Source: an uncultured Collinsella sp. (GTDB taxonomy: Bacteria; Actinomycetota; Coriobacteriia; Coriobacteriales; Coriobacteriaceae). Taken from it: DNA of 21,640 nucleotides. Shown here one piece after another: positions 8,175 to 15,604 of the stretch (position 1 is its first letter; every line of letters begins with the position of its first letter). The notes under the pieces were generated by a model. The model saw only the letters and a program-made list of their open reading frames with translations. It did not search any database and was not told the origin of the DNA. The stretch lies in contig CABUDZ010000027.1 of NCBI GenBank assembly GCA_902490445.1, positions 1 through 21,640 on the forward strand, read 5' to 3'. The translations under genes and the position numbers were made by a program.

Positions 8175-10160
8175 ATGAAGCTCGCGCTTGCACAGATCGA
8201 TATGCGCCTGGGTGATATTGAGGGCATTTGCGGCCGCATCGAGGACCAGGCTCGTCTGGCCCACGAGCGCGGGGCGCGCGTGCTGTGCGTTCCGGCTCCG
8301 CTCTTTATGGGCGCCATGCCCGGTGGCCTGGTGGGCGCTGCCGACTTTGAGCACGACATGCTTGCCGGCTTGACTGGTGTCGCCGAGCGCATCCAGGAGC
8401 TTGACATGATCTGCATCGTGCCCGCGGCGGTTTCGTTTGAGGGCCAGCCGCTACTCGACTACATGATGCTCAAGGACGGTCATGTGGTGCCGGCGCGTTC
8501 GAGCATTGCCCTGCAGCGTGGCGAGAACAACGACACGCGTTGGGCGCCGCCGGTGTTCGACGTGGACGGCGTACGCATTGCCGTGATTTTTGACTTGGAC
8601 CGCGAACTCGAGATGTTGCCGACCGGTGTTGACCTCATTGCGTATTTCCAATTCAACGCGTTTGACATGACCGACCGCGAGACTGCTGCCATTGCCGCCG
8701 TTTGCAGCGGCGCCTACCGCAAGATCGCATCCAAGCGCAGCGTATGGTTTGCCTGCATGGCGCCGGTCGGTGCCTATGACGAGTCGGTGTATACCGGCGG
8801 TTCGTTTGTGCTCGACGACTGCGGTCGCGTGGTGGCCCAAGCGCCGTGTTTTGAGGAGAGCCTGCTGGTTCAGGAGATTCAGCGCGGCGTGATGCTCGAT
8901 GCCCTGGAAGATCACGAACTGCCCGAGTTCCGTTCCGAGGAGTGGCTGTGGCAGGCGCTGGTGCTCGCCGTGCGCGACAACGCCCGAGCCCACGGTGCGT
9001 CGTGTGCTGTGGTGGCACTCGAGGGTGACTTGCCGTCGTCCCTGCTGGCGACGCTTGCCGTCGACGCCCTGGGTCCGCGCAACGTGATCGGCCTGGTGCT
9101 GGGGCGCAACCGTATCTTTACGCCGGCGCAGGAAGAGGCCGAGGCTGCCCGCTGTGCCGCCGTCCGCGCCATCGCTGAGCGTCTGCACATTCGCACCGTC
9201 GAGCGCGATGCGCCGGATGCGGCGCGTGTGCTCGATCGCGACGTGTCGGCGGGCGATGCCGAACGTCTGCGCTCGCGTACGCTGGGCCTTATGCTGGAGG
9301 ACACGGCGCTCGAGTTGGGTGCGATGGCGCTGAGCCCGCTGTCCAAAACCGAGTACGCGCTGGCGGCGCCGGCGCTTTGCGGCGGCTACCAGGGCGATTA
9401 CGCGCCCTTTGGCGATGTGTACCTGTCGACGCTTGAGTTTGTGGCGCGTGTGCGCAACCGCACGTCTGCCGTGGTGCCCCAAGAGCTCGTGACGCTCAAC
9501 GCGGTGGAAGATTGTATGGAGCGAGTGCTGGCGCAGGCGCTCTCGACGCTCGACGGTCCGGTCGATATGCTCGACCGCGCGGCACAGCTGCTCGGCGGGC
9601 TTGAGCCGGGTGAGATCGATGGCGCGCTTGAGGCGCACGTGGACCGCAATCGATCTTTCAACGACATCCCGATGGTCGCTGGCAAGCCTGAGGCCTGCTC
9701 GCTGCTGCTGATGCTCGTGCGTCAGGGTGAGGCTGCCCGCCGCATGTTGCCGACGGCGCCGATCGTCTCGTCCCGTTCGTTTGCCGAGCGCTCCTGGCCG
9801 TACATGCTCGCGTGGTCCGACCTGGGGCTCAACGGCAAGGAGCGTATGACGGTCGATTCGTTGGCGCGCGCCGAGGTGCGCCGTTTTGCTGACGAGGATA
9901 CGAGCGAGCGCATGCGAAACGAGATGATGGGCGTGCTGGGCGAGCTATTGGGTATTTCGCCCGAGCAGATGGAGGAGTTGCGCTCTGAGGACGGTCAGCG
10001 TCGCTTGCACGAGGGCATGAAAAAGTTCGAGGGCGAGGTCCAGGACGCCATCGAAAAGATGATGGGCGGCCAGGGTGGCCCGCAGGGTGGACCCCAGGGC
10101 ACGCCGATGCCGCATCCGCCGGTGGATCCGAGGCAATTCCCGTTCTTCTCACAGAACTAG
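8175..10160 (+). CDS. NAD synthetase-like protein, apparent pseudoenzyme
   Basis: A 661-residue homologue of glutamine-dependent NAD synthetase: a nitrilase-like amidase domain (about 1-240) followed by an adenine-nucleotide alpha-hydrolase (NadE) domain (about 255-560). The fold signatures are clear, for example ALVLAVRDNAR..., LAVDALGPRNVIGLVLG and the SKTEYALA/GDYAP segment. The catalytic residues are not. The amidase Glu position reads VPAPLF (A41), the Lys position is R108/S109, and the Cys of the ICED motif is F139. The ATP-binding SGGxDS loop reads EGDLPS (283-288). The C terminus adds about 100 residues, acidic or helical and then Gly/Pro/Gln-rich (GGQGGPQGGPQG...). It is therefore likely not an active NAD synthetase but a scaffold, regulator or enzyme of changed specificity. 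GGAAAGG upstream supports ATG 8175. The gene follows a terminator and no promoter was found. Confidence 0.8.
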   Translation: MKLALAQIDMRLGDIEGICGRIEDQARLAHERGARVLCVPAPLFMGAMPGGLVGAADFEHDMLAGLTGVAERIQELDMICIVPAAVSFEGQPLLDYMMLKDGHVVPARSSIALQRGENNDTRWAPPVFDVDGVRIAVIFDLDRELEMLPTGVDLIAYFQFNAFDMTDRETAAIAAVCSGAYRKIASKRSVWFACMAPVGAYDESVYTGGSFVLDDCGRVVAQAPCFEESLLVQEIQRGVMLDALEDHELPEFRSEEWLWQALVLAVRDNARAHGASCAVVALEGDLPSSLLATLAVDALGPRNVIGLVLGRNRIFTPAQEEAEAARCAAVRAIAERLHIRTVERDAPDAARVLDRDVSAGDAERLRSRTLGLMLEDTALELGAMALSPLSKTEYALAAPALCGGYQGDYAPFGDVYLSTLEFVARVRNRTSAVVPQELVTLNAVEDCMERVLAQALSTLDGPVDMLDRAAQLLGGLEPGEIDGALEAHVDRNRSFNDIPMVAGKPEACSLLLMLVRQGEAARRMLPTAPIVSSRSFAERSWPYMLAWSDLGLNGKERMTVDSLARAEVRRFADEDTSERMRNEMMGVLGELLGISPEQMEELRSEDGQRRLHEGMKKFEGEVQDAIEKMMGGQGGPQGGPQGTPMPHPPVDPRQFPFFSQN

Positions 10161-10168
10161 GTCGCTGC

Positions 10169-10266
10169 GCGCCCGCCAGAGCGGCAATCTGCCTTTCAAT
10201 CGTCGGGCATGACCGCAAGGTCAATGCCCTCCTCTTTCAAGGCACCTTGCTCGCTCTGGCGGGCGC
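10169..10266 (+). ncRNA. Candidate structured RNA or intergenic stem-loop element
   Basis: A perfect 15-bp inverted repeat, GCGCCCGCCAGAGCG (10169-10183) with CGCTCTGGCGGGCGC (10252-10266), encloses further nested pairing. GCAA 10184-10187 pairs with TTGC 10247-10250. TGCCTT 10190-10195 pairs with AAGGCA 10239-10244. The apical helix GGGCATGACC (10205-10214) pairs with GGTC-A-ATGCCC (10219-10229), capped by a C-GCAA-G tetraloop of GNRA type. The GNRA loop exists only if the plus strand is transcribed. No T tract follows, so it is not a simple terminator. It begins 9 bp after the stop of the NAD-synthetase-like gene, within the gap before ruvC. It could be a small RNA, a 3'-UTR stability element, or a MITE-like repeat (TCGCT occurs on both sides). 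It does not match SRP RNA. Confidence 0.5.
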
Positions 10267-10302
10267 TCGCTTGTGTATGCTCAACCTACAATTCGATCTC
10301 GG

Positions 10303-10333
10303 CTGACTTATGGAGCTAGCGTTGTGTTATTCT
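10303..10333 (+). promoter_or_regulatory. Candidate ruvCAB promoter
   Basis: A -10-like TATTCT at 10328-10333 lies 70 nt before the ruvC start and immediately upstream of a LexA box. The best -35 is CTGACT at 10303-10308, four of six matches to TTGACA with a long 19-nt spacer. Its position next to the operator strengthens an otherwise weak call. Confidence 0.45.
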
Positions 10334-10334
10334 A

Positions 10335-10346
10335 GAACAGACGTTC
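10335..10346 (+). promoter_or_regulatory. LexA (DinR) SOS box upstream of ruvC
   Basis: GAACAGACGTTC fits the Gram-positive LexA consensus GAAC-RNRY-GTTC at every defined position, in the context AGAACAGACGTTCG. It overlaps the expected transcription start just 3' of the -10 candidate, a typical place for LexA to block transcription. Regulation by DNA damage of ruvC, ruvA and ruvB is the expected result. Confidence 0.85.
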
Positions 10347-10402
10347 GTGAATAGTGCGCGAGGCCTTGTCTTGCGCCGTACTTGTGGCGAGGGGAGGTTG
10401 GC

Positions 10403-10924
10403 TTGGTTATCTTGGGCATTGACCCCGGTTTGGCCCATACGGGTTGGGGGATTATCGAGGAGCGGCGTGGCGAGGTTCGCTGCCGTGCCTACGGTTGTAT
10501 CGAGACCAGCGCGGGTAGTCCGCTCGCGGTGCGCCTGTCGCATATCGCCCGCGACCTCAAGGGTGTCGTGGAGCGTTATCGACCCGATACCGCTGCCATC
10601 GAGAGCATCTACTTTGGCGCCAACGTTCGCTCGGCCATCCCCACGGCGCATGCCCGCGGCGCTGCACTCGTGGCTCTTTCGGAATGCGCACTCGAGATCG
10701 GCGAGTACACGCCTATGCAGATTAAGCAGGCTGTTGTGGGTACCGGTGCCGCAGATAAGCGGCAGGTCGCCTATATGGTGCGCACGCTCACGCAGCTTGA
10801 TCACGACCCGCATCCCGACCATGCCGCCGATGCCCTGGCCTGTGCCATCTGCCACGTAAACCTCAGCCGCACCCGCGCCCTTACCGGCGGCGAGTTCTAT
10901 CAACAGAGAGGAACCGGATACTGA
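10403..10924 (+). CDS. ruvC: Holliday junction resolvase RuvC
   Basis: A 173-residue endonuclease that cuts Holliday junctions symmetrically after RuvAB branch migration. The RNase H-like active site is visible: D7 in GIDPG, E67 in IESIYFGAN, and H140 with D143 in DHAADALA. Histidine at the third position is as in Thermus RuvC, whereas E. coli has Asp. The start chosen is TTG 10403, giving MVILGIDPGLAHTG: GGGGAGG at 10391-10397 lies 5 nt upstream and the N terminus then matches the family. An in-frame TTG at 10382 would add seven residues before that ribosome binding site. The stop TGA overlaps the ruvA ATG by one base. The LexA box upstream predicts SOS control. Confidence 0.95.
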   Translation: MVILGIDPGLAHTGWGIIEERRGEVRCRAYGCIETSAGSPLAVRLSHIARDLKGVVERYRPDTAAIESIYFGANVRSAIPTAHARGAALVALSECALEIGEYTPMQIKQAVVGTGAADKRQVAYMVRTLTQLDHDPHPDHAADALACAICHVNLSRTRALTGGEFYQQRGTGY

Positions 10925-11544
10925 TGATCTCCCAGCTCCACGGAACGCTTGTCGAGGCCACGATGAGCTCTGCTGTCGTCGATGTGTCGGGCGTTGGCTT
11001 TGAGCTCGGCATCTCGGGCAGCACTGCGGCCACGTTGCCGACGCCCGGCGGCGAGGTCCGCCTCTACACGCGTATGCAGGTGCGCGAGGACGCCATGACA
11101 CTTTTCGGTTTTTCCTCTAAGGATGAGCGCACGATGTTCGATCGGCTCGTGTCTGTCTCGGGCGTTGGCCCGCGCTTGGCGCTCGCCGTGCTTTCCACCT
11201 ATACCGTGGGGCAATTGTATTCGCTGGTGATGGCCGAGGACGACAAGGGCATGGCCAAGGTGCCCGGTGTGGGCAAAAAGACAGCTCAGCGTCTGATCCT
11301 GGAGCTCAAGAGCACCTTTGCCAAGGACAAGGGCTTTGTGCCGGTCGACGTGATTCCCGGCCAGGTTGCGATGCCCGTGCCCGCTGCCGCTCCCTCGGCC
11401 ATCGATGACGCCCGTGCGGCGCTCCTTTCCATGGGCTTTAGCCCGCAGGAGACCGATGTTGCCCTGAGCGGGTATGATGGGCAGAATATGCGTGTCGAGG
11501 ATCTGCTCGGCGCGGCGCTTAAGCGACTCGGAATGGATGCGTGA
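10924..11544 (+). CDS. ruvA: Holliday junction branch migration protein RuvA
   Basis: A 206-residue DNA-binding subunit that forms tetramers on four-way junctions and loads the RuvB motor. Domain I is an OB fold (about 1-62). Domain II carries two helix-hairpin-helix motifs, SGVGPR at 79-84 and PGVGKKT at 114-120. Domain III (about 158-203, DDARAALLSMGFS...) contacts RuvB. The linker at 136-157 is Pro/Ala-rich. Translation is probably coupled to ruvC (TGATG overlap) and to ruvB (TGATG overlap). Length and all domains are normal for the family. Confidence 0.97.
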   Translation: MISQLHGTLVEATMSSAVVDVSGVGFELGISGSTAATLPTPGGEVRLYTRMQVREDAMTLFGFSSKDERTMFDRLVSVSGVGPRLALAVLSTYTVGQLYSLVMAEDDKGMAKVPGVGKKTAQRLILELKSTFAKDKGFVPVDVIPGQVAMPVPAAAPSAIDDARAALLSMGFSPQETDVALSGYDGQNMRVEDLLGAALKRLGMDA

Positions 11545-12611
11545 TGTGGGAAGCCGATGACTCTCAGGACCTGTGGGCGACGCCCGGCAACTCGCCGGCG
11601 GCATCCATGGCGCACGGCGAGCGCATGGTGGGCTCGGAGCTGACGGCCGAGGACCTCGATGTCGACCGCACTTTGCGCCCCCAGCGCCTGGACGACTACT
11701 GTGGCCAGGAGCACATCAAGCAGAGCCTGCGCGTGTTGATCGAAGCGGCGCAGAGCCGTGGCGAGACGCTCGACCACGTGATTTTCTCGGGTCCTCCGGG
11801 CCTGGGCAAGACCACGCTGGCCACCGTTATCGCCAACGAGCTGGGCGCTCAGATCAAGACGACGAGCGGCCCCGCTATTGCGCGCACCGGCGACCTGGCG
11901 GCCATCCTTACTAACTTGCAGCCGGGTGATGTGCTGTTTATCGACGAGATCCACCGCCTCAACCGTTCGGTCGAGGAAGTCCTGTACCCCGCGATGGAGG
12001 ACTTTGCCCTCGATATCGTGATCGGTAAAGGCCCGGCCGCACGATCGATTCGCCTGGATATCCCCAAGTTTACGCTCGTAGCAGCAACGACCCGCTCGGG
12101 TATGCTGACTGGCCCGCTGCGCGACCGCTTTGGCATTTCATATCGCCTGGATTACTACACGGTCGAGGAGCTCGCGCAGATTGTGACGCGCTCGGCGTCC
12201 ATCCTGGGCGTGGCGATCGACCATCCCAGTGCGCTCGAGATCGGCTCGCGTTCGCGCGGCACGCCACGTCTTGCCAACCGCCTGCTCAAGCGCGTGCGCG
12301 ATTACGCGCAGGTGCGCGGCAACGGTCCCATTGAGCTTGATATTTGCCGTCAGGCGCTCGAGTTCTTCGAGATCGATGAGCTTGGTCTGGACTGGATGGA
12401 TATTCGCATTTTGGAGACACTCGCTAAGACGTTCTCCGGACGTGCCGTGGGCCTGACAACGCTTGCCAGCGCGGTGGGCGAGGACCCGGGAACGCTCGAG
12501 GATGTCTATGAGCCCTATCTGCTGCAGTGCGGCTTGATGATTCGCACGCCCCAGGGCCGCCAGGCAACGCTTCGCACCTTTGAGCACTTGGGGATTGAAC
12601 CTACCATTTAG
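11544..12611 (+). CDS. ruvB: Holliday junction branch migration ATPase RuvB
   Basis: A 355-residue AAA+ motor that drives branch migration with RuvA. Walker A is GPPGLGKT (K89/T90), Walker B DEIH at 134-137. The sensor/arginine-finger region is ATTRSGMLTGPLRDRFG, with R184 as the likely finger. A winged-helix domain ends the protein. The N terminus has about 30 extra residues before the conserved LRPQRLDDYCGQ, common in actinobacteria. ATG 11544 overlaps the ruvA TGA by one base. A GTG at 11541 is also in frame but lies before the overlap. It is the last gene of the ruvCAB operon; no clear terminator was seen in the 144-bp gap to fhs. Confidence 0.97.
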   Translation: MWEADDSQDLWATPGNSPAASMAHGERMVGSELTAEDLDVDRTLRPQRLDDYCGQEHIKQSLRVLIEAAQSRGETLDHVIFSGPPGLGKTTLATVIANELGAQIKTTSGPAIARTGDLAAILTNLQPGDVLFIDEIHRLNRSVEEVLYPAMEDFALDIVIGKGPAARSIRLDIPKFTLVAATTRSGMLTGPLRDRFGISYRLDYYTVEELAQIVTRSASILGVAIDHPSALEIGSRSRGTPRLANRLLKRVRDYAQVRGNGPIELDICRQALEFFEIDELGLDWMDIRILETLAKTFSGRAVGLTTLASAVGEDPGTLEDVYEPYLLQCGLMIRTPQGRQATLRTFEHLGIEPTI

Positions 12612-12706
12612 GGCGCTTTGTTTTGGCGGGCTGTTAAGCTATCGCTGAGCATTGGATAAACATATCGCCATTCATCGGTTACGGGTGTTTTACTATTGCG
12701 CGCCCG

Positions 12707-12715
12707 TGCTATGCT
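12707..12715 (+). promoter_or_regulatory. Extended -10 promoter of fhs
   Basis: TG-C-TATGCT is a good extended -10 element, 41 nt before the fhs ATG. A TTTACT at 12689-12694 may serve as a weak -35 with a short 15-nt spacer. The same CGTGCTAnnnT pattern precedes the gene at 18459. The rest of the 12612-12755 gap shows no riboswitch or operator that could be recognised. Confidence 0.5.
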
Positions 12716-12755
12716 GAATTGGTCTTTTTCTCATTCGGTAACGAAAGGACCGCCC

Positions 12756-14423
12756 ATGCCTACTGACATCGAAATCGCACGTTCTGTCACGCCGCTGCCT
12801 ATTACCGAGGTGGCCAAGAGCGCCGGCGTCGACGTTAAGCACCTGATTCCGTACGGCTTCGACAAGGCTAAGGTCGATTATTCACTGCTCAACGAGCCGA
12901 CTGATCACCAGGCCAAGCTCGTCCTCGTGACCGCCATCAACCCAACGCCTGCGGGCGAGGGCAAGACCACCACGACCATCGGTCTGGCCGACGGCCTGCG
13001 CCGTCGCGGCGTCAAGAGCGCCGTGGCCCTGCGCGAGCCTTCGCTTGGCCCCGTCTTTGGCGTTAAGGGCGGCGCTGCCGGCGGCGGCTGGGCTCAGGTC
13101 ATCCCCATGGAGGATATCAACCTGCACTTTACCGGCGACTTCCATGCCATCGGTGCTGCCAACAACCTGCTGGCCGCCATGCTCGACAACCATATTCAGC
13201 AGGGCAACCAGCTTGGCATCGACGTTAAACGCATCACTTGGAAGCGCGTCGTCGATATGAACGACCGTCAGCTGCGCCACGTCATCGACGGTATTGGCGG
13301 TAAGGCCCAGGGCGTGCCGCGCGAGGACGGCTTCGATATCACCGTCGCCTCCGAGGTCATGGCAATCCTGTGCCTGTCTACGAGCATTAACGACCTCAAG
13401 GAGCGCCTGGGCGAGATTGTTGTCGGCTACAGCTATGCCGGCGAGCCCGTTCGCGCCCGTGACCTTAAGGCTCAGGGTGCCATGGCGGCCCTGCTTAAGG
13501 ATGCGCTCAAGCCCAATCTGGTGCAGACGCTCGAGGGTACGCCCGCGTTTGTCCACGGCGGTCCCTTCGCCAATATTGCCCACGGCTGCAACTCCATCAT
13601 GGCCACGCGTATGGCGATGCGCTTTGGCGATGTCGCCATTACCGAGGCCGGCTTCGGTGCTGATCTGGGTGCCGAGAAGTTCCTCGACATCAAGTGCCGC
13701 ATGACGGGCGTTCGCCCCAGCGCCGTCGTGGTCGTCGCGACCGCTCGTGCGCTGAAGTACAACGGTGGCGTCGCCAAGGCCGACCTCAACGAGGAGAACC
13801 TCGAGGCACTCAAGGCCGGCATGCCCAACCTGCTGCGTCACGTCGACAACATCCAGAACGTTTATGGTCTGCCCTGCGTAGTCGCCATCAACCGCTTCCC
13901 GACGGACACCGAGGCCGAGCTTGCGCTCATCGAGTCCGAGTGTCAGAAGCTCGGCGTCAACGTTAAGCTTTCCGAGGTCTGGGCCAAGGGCGGCGAGGGC
14001 GCGCTCGAGCTTGCCGATGAGGTCATGCGTCTGATTGAGCAGCCGAGCGAGCTCAAGTTTGCCTATGAGGACGGCGCCGATGTGGCCGACGCTCTTGAGG
14101 CCATTGCCACCAAGGTCTACCGCGCCGACGGCGTCGACTTTACGCCGGCCGCCAAGCGCCAGCTCGCCGAGCTGCGCGAGAACGGCTTTGGCAACCTGCC
14201 GGTGTGCGTGGCCAAGACGCAGTACAGCTTTAGCGACAACGCCAAGGCCCTGGGCGCTCCCGAGAACTTCCGCATCACGGTGCGCGAGCTCAAGGTTTCC
14301 GCCGGTGCCCACTTTGTGGTCGCATTGACTGGCAGTGTTCTGACCATGCCGGGCTTGCCCAAGGTTCCCGCGGCCGAGAACATCGACGTCGACAGCGACG
14401 GCAACATCACCGGCCTGTTCTAA
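12756..14423 (+). CDS. fhs: Formate--tetrahydrofolate ligase
   Basis: A 555-residue enzyme, the family's usual length, that makes 10-formyltetrahydrofolate from formate, ATP and THF and feeds purine synthesis and formyl-Met production. The ATP P-loop is TPAGEGKTTTT (K70). Other family blocks present include EPSLGPVFGVKGGAAGGG, the DIT/NDR segment around 165, FVHGGPFANIAHGCNS and EAGFGADLGAEKF. A conserved TMPGLPK motif lies near the C terminus. ATG 12756 is supported by GAAAGGA at 12743-12749; upstream in-frame starts lie inside the promoter. It is monocistronic by appearance, with its own extended -10 promoter and a strong terminator. Confidence 0.98.
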   Translation: MPTDIEIARSVTPLPITEVAKSAGVDVKHLIPYGFDKAKVDYSLLNEPTDHQAKLVLVTAINPTPAGEGKTTTTIGLADGLRRRGVKSAVALREPSLGPVFGVKGGAAGGGWAQVIPMEDINLHFTGDFHAIGAANNLLAAMLDNHIQQGNQLGIDVKRITWKRVVDMNDRQLRHVIDGIGGKAQGVPREDGFDITVASEVMAILCLSTSINDLKERLGEIVVGYSYAGEPVRARDLKAQGAMAALLKDALKPNLVQTLEGTPAFVHGGPFANIAHGCNSIMATRMAMRFGDVAITEAGFGADLGAEKFLDIKCRMTGVRPSAVVVVATARALKYNGGVAKADLNEENLEALKAGMPNLLRHVDNIQNVYGLPCVVAINRFPTDTEAELALIESECQKLGVNVKLSEVWAKGGEGALELADEVMRLIEQPSELKFAYEDGADVADALEAIATKVYRADGVDFTPAAKRQLAELRENGFGNLPVCVAKTQYSFSDNAKALGAPENFRITVRELKVSAGAHFVVALTGSVLTMPGLPKVPAAENIDVDSDGNITGLF

Positions 14424-14448
14424 GCCTGTTGCCCCTAGCTGCCTGCCC

Positions 14449-14485
14449 GCCCCGCCGTGCCCCCAAGGCCCGGCGGGGCTTTTTT
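14449..14485 (+). terminator. Rho-independent terminator of fhs
   Basis: GCCCCGCCG (14449-14457) pairs perfectly with CGGCGGGGC (14471-14479) across a 13-nt loop and is followed by TTTTTT at 14480-14485. This is the clearest intrinsic terminator in the window, 26 bp after the fhs stop. Confidence 0.93.
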
Positions 14486-14551
14486 ATCCTTAGGCCCGCG
14501 CATGTCTTGTAGATACCGACGGGCTCTGCCCATCATAGGCTTTTGCGCGGG

Positions 14552-14557
14552 TAGAAT
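14552..14557 (+). promoter_or_regulatory. Candidate -10 of the envelope-protein gene
   Basis: TAGAAT lies 45 nt before ATG 14603, in the context GCGGGTAGAATGC. The right arm of an 8-bp inverted repeat, CCCGCGCA (14495-14502) with TGCGCGGG (14544-14551), ends exactly at this hexamer. No clear -35 is seen. Confidence 0.35.
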
Positions 14558-14602
14558 GCAAGGATAACTTGATGCTCACGCGCGACGGAAAGGAATCGTT
14601 GC

Positions 14603-15592
14603 ATGGATCAGGACAAGACAACCGTGATGGGCGGCTACGGTTCCGCGCAGGCTGGCGATAGCGCCGATGCGACTCGCGTTGTTCCCAACCTCGGTTATAC
14701 CGACCCCGCCGCGACGCAGCCTTCTGCCGAGCCCACCCGGGTTATGGGCTATGGCGACACGGCGCAGGATTCTTACGCTACATCTTCGCAAGGCCCCTAT
14801 GGCAACGCAGCTCCGGATCCGTTTGATTACGCGCCGCAGGATTCTTATGCTGCCTCGACGCCGAATCCCTATGACAACCTGCCGCAGAATCCCATTCCGC
14901 AGCCTCAGCAGACGACGTATATGCCTCGCACGGCGCAGCCTCGCTACGAGTCGCGCGAGCCGTATCGCGAGTACCCCAAGTCGATTCCGCAATATGGCGA
15001 GGACGAGGAGAAGAAGCCGTCGCGTTCGTCGAGCGTGATCAAGAAGATCCTCATCGTGCTGGCGATCTTCTTTGCGCTGTCGGTTGTGTTTGCCATCGTG
15101 TCGGGCATGCTTAACAAGCGAGGGAGTTCAACGGCCGATGCCACTGTTGAGCAAACCGAGTCCGCCTCGTCTAGCACCGTCGATCTGAGCGATATCCCGG
15201 GGCAGTACTGGTCCAACGCCAAGAAGCTCCTCAAGTCGCGCGGCGCCAATCTTTCGAATGCCGTGGTCCTGACTGATGATGGCTCAACGCCCGTCATCGA
15301 TGCCAACTGGGTCGTTACTTCTGCTTACTATAACGACAGCGGCAACCTCGAAATTCAACTCACGCACAAGAATAGCTCGGGCAACTCACCCGACGGCCAA
15401 AGCGGTACCGACAGCTCGAGTTCCAATACGTTGGAGGACTTGAGCAACAAGGCACAGGAGCTTGGGGATAAGGCCCAAGAGCTGGGCGACACGGCCCAGA
15501 ACCTGGGCGACACCGCTCAGAACTTGGGCGGCATGGCGACGGATGCCTGGAACGCCCTACAAAACGGCATCTCGGGCACGCAGGGAAACTAG
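14603..15592 (+). CDS. Single-pass membrane protein with disordered cytoplasmic N terminus
   Basis: A 329-residue protein of unknown function. Residues 1-145 are low complexity, rich in Gln, Pro, Tyr, Ser and Ala. They contain three Thr-Val motifs (KTTVMG, ATRVVP, PTRVMG) and a 24-residue imperfect repeat (QDSYAT.../QDSYAA...). A single transmembrane helix spans about 149-170, preceded by basic KK, so the N terminus is probably cytoplasmic and the rest outside. An outer segment (about 198-256, IPGQYWSNAKKLLKSRG...) has the helix-plus-strand look of a PASTA-like module; this is only a resemblance. The C terminus has four heptads AQ(E/N)LGD(K/T). GGAAAGGA at 14587-14594 supports the start. It is convergent with the next gene, 12 bp apart. 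A kinase or FHA-linked envelope role is speculative. Confidence 0.85.
   Translation: MDQDKTTVMGGYGSAQAGDSADATRVVPNLGYTDPAATQPSAEPTRVMGYGDTAQDSYATSSQGPYGNAAPDPFDYAPQDSYAASTPNPYDNLPQNPIPQPQQTTYMPRTAQPRYESREPYREYPKSIPQYGEDEEKKPSRSSSVIKKILIVLAIFFALSVVFAIVSGMLNKRGSSTADATVEQTESASSSTVDLSDIPGQYWSNAKKLLKSRGANLSNAVVLTDDGSTPVIDANWVVTSAYYNDSGNLEIQLTHKNSSGNSPDGQSGTDSSSSNTLEDLSNKAQELGDKAQELGDTAQNLGDTAQNLGGMATDAWNALQNGISGTQGN
15452..15535 (+). repeat. Four tandem 21-bp units encoding heptads
   Basis: Four in-frame 21-bp units encode AQELGDK, AQELGDT, AQNLGDT and AQNLGGM (residues 284-311). The bases vary at synonymous sites (GCA/GCC/GCT, CTT/CTG/TTG), so the peptide is conserved more than the DNA. The pattern predicts an amphipathic helix or coiled coil at the protein's C terminus. 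Confidence 0.8.
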
Positions 15593-15604
15593 CTGTTAAG
15601 CGGG

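Noticed and set aside
10169..10266. Signal recognition particle (4.5S-like) RNA
   Set aside because: The apical loop is GCAA and the conserved asymmetric and symmetric internal loops of the SRP domain IV are missing.
12882..14312. 476-codon open frame on the minus strand inside fhs
   Set aside because: Antisense shadow of a strongly conserved gene; the composition is the reverse complement of biased codons and no motif is present.
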